A DNA stretch of 64,000 bases from DASUPK01 sp963763955. Its GTDB lineage: Bacteria; Actinomycetota; Thermoleophilia; Solirubrobacterales; 70-9. The position numbers and the translations under genes are program-made. Shown piece after piece: positions 49,817 to 58,460 of the stretch. The stretch lies in the NCBI GenBank assembly GCA_963763955.1, contig CAVXQP010000026.1, positions 4,167 to 68,166 of the forward strand. The letters run 5' to 3'. Positions within the stretch are counted from its first letter, which is position 1. The number at the start of each line of letters is the position of its first letter. The notes beneath the pieces were generated by a model. The model was not told the DNA's origin. It made no database searches and saw only the letters and a list, made by a program, of their open reading frames with translations.

Positions 49817-51097
49817 ACGCTCGACCTCAAGCAGATCCGCAGCGATCCCGACCCGGCGCGCGCGGCGCTGGCGAGACGGGGCGCCGCCGAGCAGCTGGAC
49901 GAGCTCCTTGCCGCTGACGAGCGCCGGCGCGAGCTCAACACCAGGATCGACGCGATCCGCACGGAGCAGAACAAGCTCTCCGGCCAGATCGAGGAGGCCG
50001 CCCGCGCGGGCAAGGTCGATGATCCCGGCGTCAAGCAGGCGCGCGAGGCCTCGACCGCGCTCAAGGCGGAGCTCAAGGAGATCGAGCCACAGCTCGCCGA
50101 GGCGAGCGAGGGGCGCGACGAACTGCTGGCGTCGTTACCGAATCTCCCCGATCCGCAGGCGCCCGACGGGGAGACGGAGGAGGACAACGTCCCGCTCAGG
50201 GAGGTGGGGAAGCCGCGGGACTTCGACTTCGAGATCCTCGACCACCTGGATCTGGCCCAGCGCCACGGGTGGATCGAGATGGAGGCGGCCGCCGAGGCCT
50301 CGGGCTCGCGCTTCGCCTACCTGCTGGGGGACCTGGTGATGGTCGAGTTCGCCCTGGTGCGGTTCGCGATGGAGCGGCTGCGGAGCGAGGGGTATATCCC
50401 GGCGGTCCCGCCGGTCCTCGTTCGCGAGCACGCGCTCTTCGGCACCGGGTACTTCCCCGGAGAGCGAGAGATGATCTACGAGATCCCGCGCGACGAGCTC
50501 TTCCTGGTGGGGACCTCGGAGGTTTCGCTGGCCGCCCTCCACGCGCAGCAGATCATGGACGCCTCCGACCTGCCCAAGCGCTACGCGGGGTTCTCGACCT
50601 GCTTTCGCCGCGAAGCCGGCGCGGCGGGCCGCGACACACGCGGCATCTTCCGAGTCCATCAGTTCGACAAGGTCGAGATGTTCAGCTTCGTGGAGCCGCG
50701 GGAGTCGAGCACGGAGCATGAGCGGATCCTGGCCATCCAGGAGAGCCTCCTCTCCACGCTCGAGATCCCCTACCGAGTGGTGGATGTCGCGGTCGGCGAT
50801 CTGGGCGCCCCGGCGGCTCGGAAGTTCGATTGCGAGGCCTGGATCCCGAGCCAGAAGCGATACCGGGAGCTCACCAGTGCGTCCAACACCACCGACTATC
50901 AGGCAAGACGCCTGTCCAGCCGGTACCGTGCCGCGCAAGGAGAATCCCCGGAACCCGTGCACACGCTGAACGGAACCGCAGTCGCCGTGGGCAGAGCCCT
51001 CATCGCACTGCTGGAGAACGGCCAGAGGGAGGACGGGAGCGTGGATCTTCCGGCTGCTTTGCAGGAATTCGGCGCCCCAGGAAGGATTCCCACATAA
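49817..51097 (+). CDS. serS: serine--tRNA ligase, apparent ACG start codon
   Basis: This enzyme of about 426 residues charges tRNA-Ser. The N-terminal coiled-coil arm (LDLKQIRSDPDPARAAL onward, to about residue 105) is complete. Motif 2 (FSTCFRREAGAAGRDTRG) and motif 3 (LNGTAVAVGRALIALLEN) are canonical. No ATG, GTG or TTG precedes the arm: after the upstream TAG the frame goes straight to ACG CTC GAC CTC AAG at 49817, exactly where ATG is usual. An AGAGGAG lies at ideal spacing. Starting at GTG 50204 would delete the arm and is rejected. ACG is either a real rare start or a T-to-C error. Confidence 0.9.
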   Translation, partial: TLDLKQIRSDPDPARAALARRGAAEQLDELLAADERRRELNTRIDAIRTEQNKLSGQIEEAARAGKVDDPGVKQAREASTALKAELKEIEPQLAEASEGRDELLASLPNLPDPQAPDGETEEDNVPLREVGKPRDFDFEILDHLDLAQRHGWIEMEAAAEASGSRFAYLLGDLVMVEFALVRFAMERLRSEGYIPAVPPVLVREHALFGTGYFPGEREMIYEIPRDELFLVGTSEVSLAALHAQQIMDASDLPKRYAGFSTCFRREAGAAGRDTRGIFRVHQFDKVEMFSFVEPRESSTEHERILAIQESLLSTLEIPYRVVDVAVGDLGAPAARKFDCEAWIPSQKRYRELTSASNTTDYQARRLSSRYRAAQGESPEPVHTLNGTAVAVGRALIALLENGQREDGSVDLPAALQEFGAPGRIPT

Positions 51098-51099
51098 AA

Positions 51100-51741
51100 A
51101 TGAGCTCCTCCACCCCCAAGCGAGTAGTGCTCTGCGATGACCACGAGATCGTCCGCGAGGCCATCAAGGCCCGGATGGCCGAAGTCCAAGGCGTCGAGAT
51201 CGTCGGCGAGGCTGATTCCGGGGAACAGGTCGTCGAGGTCGTCAAGGAGCTGGAGCCGGACGTCTGCATCGTCGACGTCGAGCTGCCCGGCAAGGACGGC
51301 ATCGACGCCACCAAAGACATCCTCAAGGTGCGACCCGAGACGCGGGTCATCATCTTCACCGCTCACGCCCAGCCCGACCTGCTGACCCTCGCACTGCGCG
51401 CCGGCGCATCGGGCTACGTGCTCAAGTCGGCGCCGAGCGAGGACATCGCCCGCGCCATCGAGGTCGTCGCCGGCGGAGGTACTTTCGTCGGCACCGAGCT
51501 CGGTCAGGGCGCTGGCGAGGTCGAGAAGCTGCTCGAGCTGACCCCCCGCGAGCGCGAGATACTCGAGCTGCTCGCGGAGGGCCTGCGCGTCAAGCAGATC
51601 GCCGATAGGCTCTCGCTCAGCCCGGCCACCGTCCACACCCACGTCCGGAACGCGATCGCCCGGATGGAGGTGGACACGCGGACCGAGGCCGTCGCCTTGG
51701 CGGTGCGGTTCAGCTACCTGGGCGCCGGCGGCAAGGTCTGA
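51100..51741 (+). CDS. NarL/FixJ-type response regulator
   Basis: This 213-residue regulator has a receiver domain with acidic pair DDHE (about 13-16), phospho-Asp in CIVDVELPG (about 58) and Lys in YVLKSAP. A LuxR-type helix-turn-helix is at about 146-205 (LTPREREILELLAEGLRVKQ; SPATVHTHVRNAIARMEV). ATG 51100 follows the serS stop by 2 bases, so it is co-transcribed with serS. No kinase is adjacent. Confidence 0.9.
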   Translation: MSSSTPKRVVLCDDHEIVREAIKARMAEVQGVEIVGEADSGEQVVEVVKELEPDVCIVDVELPGKDGIDATKDILKVRPETRVIIFTAHAQPDLLTLALRAGASGYVLKSAPSEDIARAIEVVAGGGTFVGTELGQGAGEVEKLLELTPREREILELLAEGLRVKQIADRLSLSPATVHTHVRNAIARMEVDTRTEAVALAVRFSYLGAGGKV

Positions 51742-51748
51742 TCTTTGC

Positions 51749-52147
51749 TCAGTCCTCGGGCTTGAACTCGAGGGCGCAGCCGTTGATGCAGTAGCGCTGG
51801 CCGGTGGTGTCGGCCGGGCCGTCATCGAAGACGTGCCCCAGATGCGCGTCGCATCGTGAACAGACCACCTCAGTGCGCTTCATGAACAGGCTGTTGTCGG
51901 CCTCCGTCTCGACCTTCTCGTCGTCCATCGGCCTGTCGAAGCTCGGCCACCCGGTGCCGGAGTCGAACTTGTGCTCGGAGTCGAACAGCGGCTGTCCGCA
52001 AGCCACGCAGACGAACTGCCCCGGCTCCTTGACGTCATTGAGCTCGCTGGTGAACGGGGCCTCGGTGCCCTTGTTGCGAACGACCTCGTACTGCTCGGGG
52101 GTGAGCTCGTTGCGCCACTCGTGCTCGCTCTTCTTGACCTTCTCCAA
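51749..52147 (-). CDS. msrB: peptide-methionine (R)-S-oxide reductase MsrB
   Basis: This 132-residue protein repairs oxidised methionine (R-sulfoxide). Zinc cysteines are in CVAC and CSRC, FDSGTGWPSFDRP is the substrate loop and RYCINGCALEF contains the catalytic Cys. Length and motifs match the family. It converges with the NarL-type regulator. Confidence 0.95.
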   Translation of the reverse strand: MEKVKKSEHEWRNELTPEQYEVVRNKGTEAPFTSELNDVKEPGQFVCVACGQPLFDSEHKFDSGTGWPSFDRPMDDEKVETEADNSLFMKRTEVVCSRCDAHLGHVFDDGPADTTGQRYCINGCALEFKPED

Positions 52148-52245
52148 AGTCTCTACCTCGCTTCCTTGGGGTACCGACCAGGTTAACCCGGTCGTTTAGT
52201 TAGTCCGCCGAGCGGCCCGTGCGTTACGGAACCTAGGATGCCCGC

Positions 52246-52692
52246 GTGTCCGGCTCCTTTTTCGAGCCCGACCGGGATGCGCACTTCGCGACCGAGGCCA
52301 CCCGGGGGCCCTGGGACCCCGGGGCGCAGCACGCGGGGCCGCCGGCGGCCCTGATCGGGCGCGAGATCGAGCGCCTGGGCGGCGGCAGGATGGGAGGCGG
52401 GGAGGGCGCGCCCGCCCAGGTCGGCCGGATCACCTACGAGATCCTGCGGTCGGTCCCGATCGCCCGGCTGCGGGTCGAGGCGGAGGTCGTGCGCCCGGCC
52501 GGCGGGTGGAATTGGTCAGGGCCACTCTCACCGATGACGAGGGCGACCCCTGGTCATGGCGTGCGCAAAATGGACTTCGAGGCGTCCTCCGGCTTCCCAC
52601 CGGCTCCGCCAGGGCCCGACCGGCGGAGCCGGCAGTTCCCCGACATCGGACACGAGGCCGCTACCCCGACATGTTCATCTCCACCCCCCTGA
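52246..52692 (+). pseudogene. thioesterase-family protein, frameshifted and truncated
   Basis: It opens as an acyl-CoA thioesterase-like protein: FFEPDRDAHFATEATRGPWD, then GPPAALIGREIERLG and TYEILRSVPIARLRVEAEVV. At about 52503-52506 the frame shifts; in the next frame it continues VELVRATLTDDEGD-like text, then loses similarity. The C-terminal half (second hot-dog region) is absent. Its middle part (52385-52419) recurs at 52864-52898, so the gene was caught in a local duplication. Confidence 0.6.
52385..52419 (+). repeat. left copy of a tandem duplication
   Basis: A 35-base stretch beginning GCAGGATGGGAGG recurs at 52864-52898 with one mismatch. The two copies mark the junctions of a duplicated segment that carried thioesterase sequence plus a tRNA-Ser gene. 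Confidence 0.7.
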
Positions 52693-52860
52693 TTCCTGGA
52701 TAAGGTATTTGAGTGTGGTTGGTCAAGGAATGTCATGCTAGGACAGCGTTCGGTGACGCCTCCTGAGGAACAGCGAGTCGGAGGGGTGGCAGAGTCTGGT
52801 TGATTGCGGCAGCCGTGAAAGCTGTTGACCGGGTAGCCCGGTCCGGGGGTTCGAAGACCT
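52653..52860 (+). repeat. duplicated tRNA-Ser upstream and gene region, copy 1
   Basis: About 208 bases here match 52931-53137 with scattered substitutions and small indels. Shared landmarks are ACATGTTCATC, TGGTCAAGGAATGTCATGCT and GGACAGCGTTCGGTGACGCC ahead of the tRNA. Copy 2 has the intact tRNA. Confidence 0.75.
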
Positions 52861-52868
52861 CCCGCAGG
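52780..52868 (+). pseudogene. tRNA-Ser pseudogene
   Basis: This copy follows the intact tRNA-Ser(UGA) at 53061 closely: GGAGGGGTGGCAGAGTCTGG, then the D-arm and variable arm. The base before the anticodon is G instead of the invariant U33 (CGTGAAA for CTTGAAA). The 3' end after TTCGAA is replaced by unrelated sequence, so the acceptor stem cannot form. Confidence 0.8.
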
Positions 52869-52898
52869 ATGGGAGGCGGGGAGGGCGCGCCCACCCAG
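52864..52898 (+). repeat. right copy of the tandem-duplication junction
   Basis: It matches 52385-52419 with one mismatch. It is fused directly to the broken 3' end of the tRNA pseudogene. Compared with copy 1, about 200 bases are missing between it and the intact tRNA. Confidence 0.7.
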
Positions 52899-53060
52899 CA
52901 CGCCGAACGAGAAGGCCCGACCCCCTAAACGAGGCGCTGACGCCCTACATGTTCATCGTCCACGCCCCTGATTGCTGGATAGGGGTATTTGAGTATGTGG
53001 TTGGTCAAGGAATGTCATGCTGGACAGCGTTCGGTGACGCCTCATGAGGAACACCGACTC

Positions 53061-53150
53061 GGAGGGGTGGCAGAGTCTGGTTGATTGCGGCAGCCTTGAA
53101 AGCTGTTGACCGGGTCTCCCGGTCCGGGGGTTCGAATCCCTCCCCCTCCG
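53061..53150 (+). tRNA. tRNA-Ser (anticodon UGA)
   Basis: The 90-base gene has acceptor GGAGGGG paired with CCCCTCC plus discriminator G. The anticodon loop CTTGAAA gives UGA, reading UCA. It has a long variable arm (GACCGGGTCTCCCGGTC), typical of tRNA-Ser, and T-loop TTCGAAT. No CCA is encoded. Confidence 0.95.
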
Positions 53151-53182
53151 CTCCACCGCCCGGCATCTGAGTCGAAAGCAGT

Positions 53183-53689
53183 TCAGTCCTGCGGGCTGCA
53201 GACGATGACCGGGATCCGCCGGTCGCCGGCCCGCTCCTGGTAGCGGGCGAAGCCCGGATAGAACCCGGTCGCCAGCGCCCAGAGCCGCTCGCGCTCCTTG
53301 CGGGTCGCCTCCCTGGCCCGGTAGCGGCCGCCGCCGCCCTTGGTCCAGAGCTCGACCTCGGGGTTCGCGACGACGTTGTGATACCAGGCGGGATGGTCGC
53401 GGTGGCCGCCTCGGGAGGCGATCAGGACTACGTCATCGTCGTCGGTGAAGTAGGCGAGTGGGGTGGTGCGCTTCTTGCCGCTCTTCGCACCCGTATGCGT
53501 GAGCAGCACCGTCGGCGCGGTGACGGTGGTCTTGAGACGGCCGCCGGTGGCTTTCATCAGATACGGATCGATCTTGTTGCCGACGTTGACGAGGAACCAG
53601 GTCACCGGACGCCTGCGGGCCGTCCACGACAGTGTGCTCAGGAGCACCCCCTTGGGCGCCTGCGGATCGAATTCGCGGACTCGTCCCAC
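53183..53689 (-). CDS. deazaflavin (F420)-dependent nitroreductase-family protein
   Basis: This 168-residue protein of the DDN-like split-barrel family reads LLTHTGAKSGKKRTTPLAYF (about 62-81), then VLIASRGGHRDHPAWYHNVV and NPEVELW. These are the hallmark segments of F420H2-dependent quinone reductases and nitroreductases of actinobacteria. It implies that F420 is made by the organism. ATG 53689. Confidence 0.88.
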   Translation of the reverse strand: MGRVREFDPQAPKGVLLSTLSWTARRRPVTWFLVNVGNKIDPYLMKATGGRLKTTVTAPTVLLTHTGAKSGKKRTTPLAYFTDDDDVVLIASRGGHRDHPAWYHNVVANPEVELWTKGGGGRYRAREATRKERERLWALATGFYPGFARYQERAGDRRIPVIVCSPQD

Positions 53690-53752
53690 GGGCGCATCCT
53701 TTCAGTCACCCGACTTCGCCATCAACGGCCGCCACAAACACCGCGGCCGAAC

Positions 53753-56044
53753 CTACGAGATCAGTTCGCCCAGCCGGGCGGAGGTGAGCAGCTTGTCCAG
53801 GGCCTCGGGCGCCTGCGGCCGCGCGAAGTAGTAGCCCTGCCCGCCGTCGCAGTGGAGGGACTGAAGCTCGCGGACCTGCTCCTCGCGCTCGATCCCCTCG
53901 GCCAGCGCTGTCAGCCCGAGCCCGTGGGCGAGCCCGACGATGGCGGCGACTCCGGCGGAGTCCTCGGGCGAGCGCCCCAGCCCGGCGATGAACGAGGCGT
54001 CGATCTTGATCGCGTTCAGCCGGGGGAGGCGCTTGATGCTGCCGAAGGACGACATCGCGATACCGAAGTCGTCGATGAGCAGCCGGATGCCGAGCTGCTC
54101 GAGGTCGGGGATTGCGATGAGGGCTGAGGCGCGACGATCCATCACGGCCCGCTCAGCGATCTCCAGGCACAGAGAGGACGCCGGAAGCTGCGCGTCCGCG
54201 ATCGCCTGGGCGATCTTGCCGCTCAGGCCGGGGTCCGCGAGCCGCCGTTCGCTGACGTTGACCGAGACGATGAACTGGTCCCGGTCCGGGAGCTGCTCGC
54301 GCCATCTGGCCGCCTGGAAGCAGGCCGCCCTCATGACGAGGTCGTCGATGTCCGAGATCAGGTCGCTGGCTTCCGCGACGAAGAGGAACTGCGCCGGCTC
54401 GAGCACGCCGCGGTCCGGATGCCGCCAGCGGACCAATGCCTCGGCGCCGGTGACCTCGCCGGTTCGCAGGTCGACCTCCGGCTGATAGTGGACCGTGATC
54501 TCGTCCCGCTCGAGCGCCGCCCGAAGCTGGACCTCCAGCCCCGTGCGGTCGGTGCCCCCCTCGCGCATCCAGCTCTCGAACAGCGCGTAGCGCGACTTGC
54601 CGGCCGCCTTGGCCCGGTACATGGCGACGTCGGCCTCGCCCAGCACCTGGTCGGGCTCGATTGGGATGCCCTCTGCGGGGTACAGGGCGACCCCGATGCT
54701 CGCCGCCTGCGTGATGGCTCGTTCCTGGAGGTCGATGGGCTCGGCCATCGCCTCGATTACCCGGTCCGCGATCGCCCGCACTTCCTCGTCTGACACTTCC
54801 TCGCAGAGCAACGCGAACTCGTCGCCGCCCAGGCGGGCCAGGGTGTCGCCCACTCTCAGCAGCCGCTCGAGGCGGCGCCCCACCTCGATCAGGACCTGGT
54901 CGCCGGCGGCGTGGCCGAGCGTGTCGTTGACCAGCTTGAAGCCGTCGAGGTCGAGGTAGATGATCGCGCAGCCGCGGATCCCGCGCCTGGCCGAGGCCAT
55001 CCGCACGCGGTCGGAGAAGAGCGTCCTGTTGGGAAGGCCGGTCAGGGAGTCGTGGAGCGCCTGGCGGGTGAGCCGCTCCTCGGACTCCTTGCGATCGGAC
55101 ACGTCCTCGATCTGAGCGATCAGGTAGCTGGGTGCGCCGTTCTCCCCGTCGTAGATCGGCGAGAGGTTGAGCGAGACCCAGAGCGCATGGCCGTCGGCGT
55201 GGATGTACCGCTTCTCCGTCCGGTAGCCGTAGCGCTCTCCCTCGATCAGATCACGCAGCGCGTCCAGGTTGGCGTCGACGTCGTCGGGGTGGGTGATCTC
55301 GCCGAAAGTCTTGCCGACCAATTCGTCCCGGGGGTAGCCCGTGAGCTCGCAGAGCGCGCGATTGACGCGTTGAAAGCGGCCATTGGTCGAGATGACCGCC
55401 ATCCCAACCCGGCTGTCGTCGAAGGCCCTGCGGAAGCGCTCCTCGGCTCCCCCGAGGTTGTGGGTCATCCGCCGCAACGCGACGACGAGCAGATGCACGG
55501 CCGACCCGAGACTGCAGGCGAGCACGAACCCCACCACGCCGCGCTGGAGTTCGTTGGTGTCGTAGGTCGATCCCCCGATCACGGCGATCGGGAGGAACAG
55601 CGTGATCCCCATGACGAGGATGGAGACCGCCAGCTCTCTCCCTGTCCCATAGAGCGCGAACCACGTCACGGGGAGGATCACCAGCGGGCCGAAGACGCTC
55701 GGGGAGTCGCCGCTCGCGTCTCGGAGCAGCGCGATGATGAGGAAGTAGGAGAGCGGGAGGATCGCCTGGGGCCAGGCGGGCAATCGGGACCAAGGCACCC
55801 AGAGCGCGAGCGCGACCACGACCGCGAGGAGGGCCGCGGCGACCAGCACCCGTGGATCGGAGACCGGGACCCCTGCCATGGGAAGCAACGCGAACGGCAG
55901 GAGGCCGGCGAGGACGAAGGGTGCGATCCGCCGGCTGACATCCACGCCTTCGAAGAACCGCCCCGGGTTCATGTCCAGGCCGATCGCGCGGGACCAGCGA
56001 GGGTCGTCCGGGCGACCGCTATCGGCGACTGCGCGATGGCTCAC
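53753..56044 (-). CDS. membrane PAS-GGDEF-EAL protein
   Basis: This 763-residue protein has about six membrane helices (about 40-190), a PAS domain (about 205-325: RFRRAFDDSRVGMAVISTNG), GGDEF (about 330-490: LARLGGDEFALL intact at about 400) and EAL (about 510-760). The EAL domain has GAEALVRWRHP, LCLEIAERAVM, IDDFG and KIDASFI; most metal-site residues remain, so it may hydrolyse c-di-GMP as well as make it. GTG 56044 or the in-frame ATG near 55970 is the start. Confidence 0.92.
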   Translation of the reverse strand: MSHRAVADSGRPDDPRWSRAIGLDMNPGRFFEGVDVSRRIAPFVLAGLLPFALLPMAGVPVSDPRVLVAAALLAVVVALALWVPWSRLPAWPQAILPLSYFLIIALLRDASGDSPSVFGPLVILPVTWFALYGTGRELAVSILVMGITLFLPIAVIGGSTYDTNELQRGVVGFVLACSLGSAVHLLVVALRRMTHNLGGAEERFRRAFDDSRVGMAVISTNGRFQRVNRALCELTGYPRDELVGKTFGEITHPDDVDANLDALRDLIEGERYGYRTEKRYIHADGHALWVSLNLSPIYDGENGAPSYLIAQIEDVSDRKESEERLTRQALHDSLTGLPNRTLFSDRVRMASARRGIRGCAIIYLDLDGFKLVNDTLGHAAGDQVLIEVGRRLERLLRVGDTLARLGGDEFALLCEEVSDEEVRAIADRVIEAMAEPIDLQERAITQAASIGVALYPAEGIPIEPDQVLGEADVAMYRAKAAGKSRYALFESWMREGGTDRTGLEVQLRAALERDEITVHYQPEVDLRTGEVTGAEALVRWRHPDRGVLEPAQFLFVAEASDLISDIDDLVMRAACFQAARWREQLPDRDQFIVSVNVSERRLADPGLSGKIAQAIADAQLPASSLCLEIAERAVMDRRASALIAIPDLEQLGIRLLIDDFGIAMSSFGSIKRLPRLNAIKIDASFIAGLGRSPEDSAGVAAIVGLAHGLGLTALAEGIEREEQVRELQSLHCDGGQGYYFARPQAPEALDKLLTSARLGELIS

Positions 56045-56196
56045 TCTCGGCTCCTTCTCCGAAGTCCCCCTCTCGACCCGGATTAGGAAGTGGGTTCTTC
56101 CCCTGCAATCGAGCGACGGTAATCGGCGATCAGCCGCCAGGAAAGGCCTCTATTCGGTACCTAGACGCTCGTACTAGCGAGATTTGGCTGCAGGAC

Positions 56197-57441
56197 TCAA
56201 ATGAAGCCCTTGCCCTCGCCTCTGTATGTCCGAAGTTCGTCCCGGATCGTCGTCCCGGTGACGAGGAAGAGCCGGTTGAATCGCTCGCAGAGCTCACCCG
56301 CCTCGAGGTCACGGAAGTAGAGCCGATCTCCGATCCGGAGCCTGTTCGCGCCGCCGCCGGGAAGCGCTGGGCGCGCACGCCAGGCCACACTGGGGGCAAC
56401 GCCCGACCCCCGCACCACCGGCAGGGCGAACATCGCCGCGGGCCGGGGCCGGAAGGCCTGGTAGTGGTCGAAGGGGACCGGAGCGTAGAAGCCAGATCCG
56501 GCCGCCAGCTCGGTGACGGCCCATTCGGCGGCCGTCAGCTCGATCGATCCCGTGCCGCCCCCGTTGACGAACTCGAGCTGGGAGACCTCGGAGAGGGCGG
56601 TGACGATCTCGGCGCGCCGCTCCGATACGTCCCTTGCGGAGGCGGACTTCATCGCGCGGACCATGAGGTTGCTGATCGCCTTGCCGGGCACGTTGTCCCC
56701 GATCCCGGCGATCTGGCCCTCGTAGCCCATCATTCCGACCAGCTTCGTCCGCTCGCGCTGCTCGATCTCCTGAGCGAGGGTGACGGCCGCCTCCGCGGTC
56801 CTGATCGGCGAGCGCTTCGGACCGATCTTGACGATGCCGCCGAAGGGCCGCCAGGAGAGGTCGATGTCGATCGCGACGCGGATCGGCGCGATGAATGAGC
56901 TAGCGGCCTCCTCGATCAGATCGAGATGCTCGGTGCAGTCGACCATCAACACCGGTGCCTCCTCCGGGTCCTCCGAAGTGACCCGCGCGAGGCGGGTGAG
57001 GCAGGCGCGCTCGGTGGTCGGATATGCGAGCACGAGGTCGCGCACCCCTCGCTCCCAGAGCCAGAGCGTCTCCGGGAGCGTGTAGGTGAGGGCACCCTGG
57101 AACCCGGGATCGAGATCGAGGAGGCGCTCGAGCACGGGCCGGGAGCGGATGGCAAAGCTGGCGATGCGGATGGGCTTGCCCCGCGACCGACGCAGCATGT
57201 CGGCGGCGTTCGCCCAGAGCGCATCCAGGTCGAGGAAGGCGAAGGGCGCCTGCACCCCGTCGAAGACCGTCTCGAAGCGCTCGTAGTCCTCGAGCGGCGT
57301 CGGCAGCGGCAGCGGCGTGGGGGTATCGATCGCCGAGACCGGGCGGGTTTCCTCGTCCTTGGGCGGCGCGTGGCCGTTCGCGGTGGGCTCCGCGACCGCG
57401 GGGTCGGTCTCCGTCGTCGGGCTCTTTTCTGGAGCAGCCAT
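56197..57441 (-). CDS. degenerate PLP alanine-racemase-fold protein (amino-acid aldolase/deaminase-like)
   Basis: This 414-residue protein resembles D-threonine-aldolase/DSD1-like fold III PLP enzymes: FAFLDLDALWANAADMLRR, then PIRIASFAIRSRPVLERLL, EFVNGGGTGS and RLRIGDRLYF. The Lys that normally binds PLP (KSxR in the second segment) is Phe-Ala here. The region between RPRPAAMFALPVVR and ANRLRIGDRLYF is about 40 residues shorter than usual. The usual zinc His in the end segment is Asp (FRDLEAGELC). It is thus probably not an active aldolase. ATG 57441. It retains an acidic N-terminal extension. Confidence 0.7.
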   Translation of the reverse strand: MAAPEKSPTTETDPAVAEPTANGHAPPKDEETRPVSAIDTPTPLPLPTPLEDYERFETVFDGVQAPFAFLDLDALWANAADMLRRSRGKPIRIASFAIRSRPVLERLLDLDPGFQGALTYTLPETLWLWERGVRDLVLAYPTTERACLTRLARVTSEDPEEAPVLMVDCTEHLDLIEEAASSFIAPIRVAIDIDLSWRPFGGIVKIGPKRSPIRTAEAAVTLAQEIEQRERTKLVGMMGYEGQIAGIGDNVPGKAISNLMVRAMKSASARDVSERRAEIVTALSEVSQLEFVNGGGTGSIELTAAEWAVTELAAGSGFYAPVPFDHYQAFRPRPAAMFALPVVRGSGVAPSVAWRARPALPGGGANRLRIGDRLYFRDLEAGELCERFNRLFLVTGTTIRDELRTYRGEGKGFI

Positions 57442-57453
57442 GGCGATCCAGCC

Positions 57454-57459
57454 TACAAT
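57454..57459 (+). promoter_or_regulatory. possible -10 box for tRNA-Ser(GCU)
   Basis: TACAAT lies 37 bases upstream of the tRNA and just outside the start of the divergent gene. No good -35 box was seen. Confidence 0.25.
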
Positions 57460-57495
57460 CGGGCCGCGGGGTCGCCCCCGGCGACCGACGCCCCC

Positions 57496-57585
57496 GGAGA
57501 GGTGGCCGAGCGGCTGAAGGCACTCGCCTGCTAAGCGAGTAGGGGGCTGATAGCTCCCTCGAGGGTTCGAATCCCTCCCTCTCCG
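57496..57585 (+). tRNA. tRNA-Ser (anticodon GCU)
   Basis: The 90-base gene pairs GGAGAGG with CCTCTCC and has discriminator G. The anticodon loop CTGCTAA gives GCU, reading AGC/AGU. It has a long variable arm (GGGGGCTGATAGCTCCC) and T-loop TTCGAAT. The next gene begins 3 bases later. Confidence 0.96.
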
Positions 57586-57588
57586 CTC

Positions 57589-58428
57589 ATGAAGCACCTC
57601 GGCTGGATCGCGGCGGGGGCGGTTGTCGTCGCGCTGCTCGCGTTCCTGATCATCGACAGCGGCAAGGACAACGAGCAGCCTTCTGCCTCCGCGGGCGGAA
57701 CTGCCGGAGTGACCGTGCCCACGATCACGGCCCCGGCCCCGACGGGGAACGCCGCGGTCGACGCGCTCCGTGCCAGCGTGCCGGTCCCCGACGTGCACAT
57801 AAACCCGCCGCCGTCCGCGCAGAAGGGACGGAGCTTCGCGCTCGCGACCGTCAGGACGGGCCAGAGAATCGCCCTGCACGCCTCGCCGGGCGGGAGGGTG
57901 CTGCAGCGGGTCGGCGACAAGACCGAGTTCGGCTCCATGCGCGTCTTCTGGATCGAGCGGGTGAGCGGAGCCTGGTTCGGGGTTCCCACGCCGGACCTGC
58001 CGAACGGGCAGCTCGCCTGGATCAAGGACGACCGCATTGCCCTCGATCTCACCCAGACACGATTCTGGATCACCGCGGACCTCTCCCGGCGAGCACTCGA
58101 GCTCCGCTACGGCAATCGGATGCTCCAGCGCATGCGAGTGACCGTCGGCTCCAGCAGCTCACCGACCCCGCTCGGCAACTACGCGGTGACGGACGGGCTC
58201 GTCGGGCGCGGGCTCGGCCCCTGGTACGGATGCTGCGTCCTCGCGCTCTCCGGCCACCAGGCGCAGCTGCCCTCGGGGTGGATCGGCGGCAATCGCATCG
58301 CGATTCACGGGACGCCCGGTTCGGTGGGCGGCGCCGACTCGCACGGCTGCCTGCGCGCCTCGGACCCGGACATGATCGCGCTGTTCGCGCGCGTTCCGCT
58401 GGGCACGCCGGTCTTCATCCGCGCCTAG
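57589..58428 (+). CDS. L,D-transpeptidase (YkuD family), membrane-anchored
   Basis: This 279-residue protein has an N-terminal membrane anchor (IAAGAVVVALLAFLIID), a linker, an SH3-like middle part and a YkuD domain. The active site is IAIHGTPG and SHGCLRA (His and Cys at about 252-254). It forms 3-3 crosslinks in peptidoglycan or attaches proteins. ATG 57589 is 3 bases after the tRNA-Ser 3' end. There is no separate ribosome-binding site, so translation may depend on tRNA processing. Confidence 0.9.
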   Translation: MKHLGWIAAGAVVVALLAFLIIDSGKDNEQPSASAGGTAGVTVPTITAPAPTGNAAVDALRASVPVPDVHINPPPSAQKGRSFALATVRTGQRIALHASPGGRVLQRVGDKTEFGSMRVFWIERVSGAWFGVPTPDLPNGQLAWIKDDRIALDLTQTRFWITADLSRRALELRYGNRMLQRMRVTVGSSSSPTPLGNYAVTDGLVGRGLGPWYGCCVLALSGHQAQLPSGWIGGNRIAIHGTPGSVGGADSHGCLRASDPDMIALFARVPLGTPVFIRA

Positions 58429-58460
58429 GACCGCGGACGAGCGGGCGACCCTGGCGAGCG

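Noticed and set aside
52780..52868. A third functional tRNA-Ser
   Set aside because: U33 is lost and the 3' half of the acceptor stem is replaced by unrelated sequence, so it cannot fold into a tRNA.
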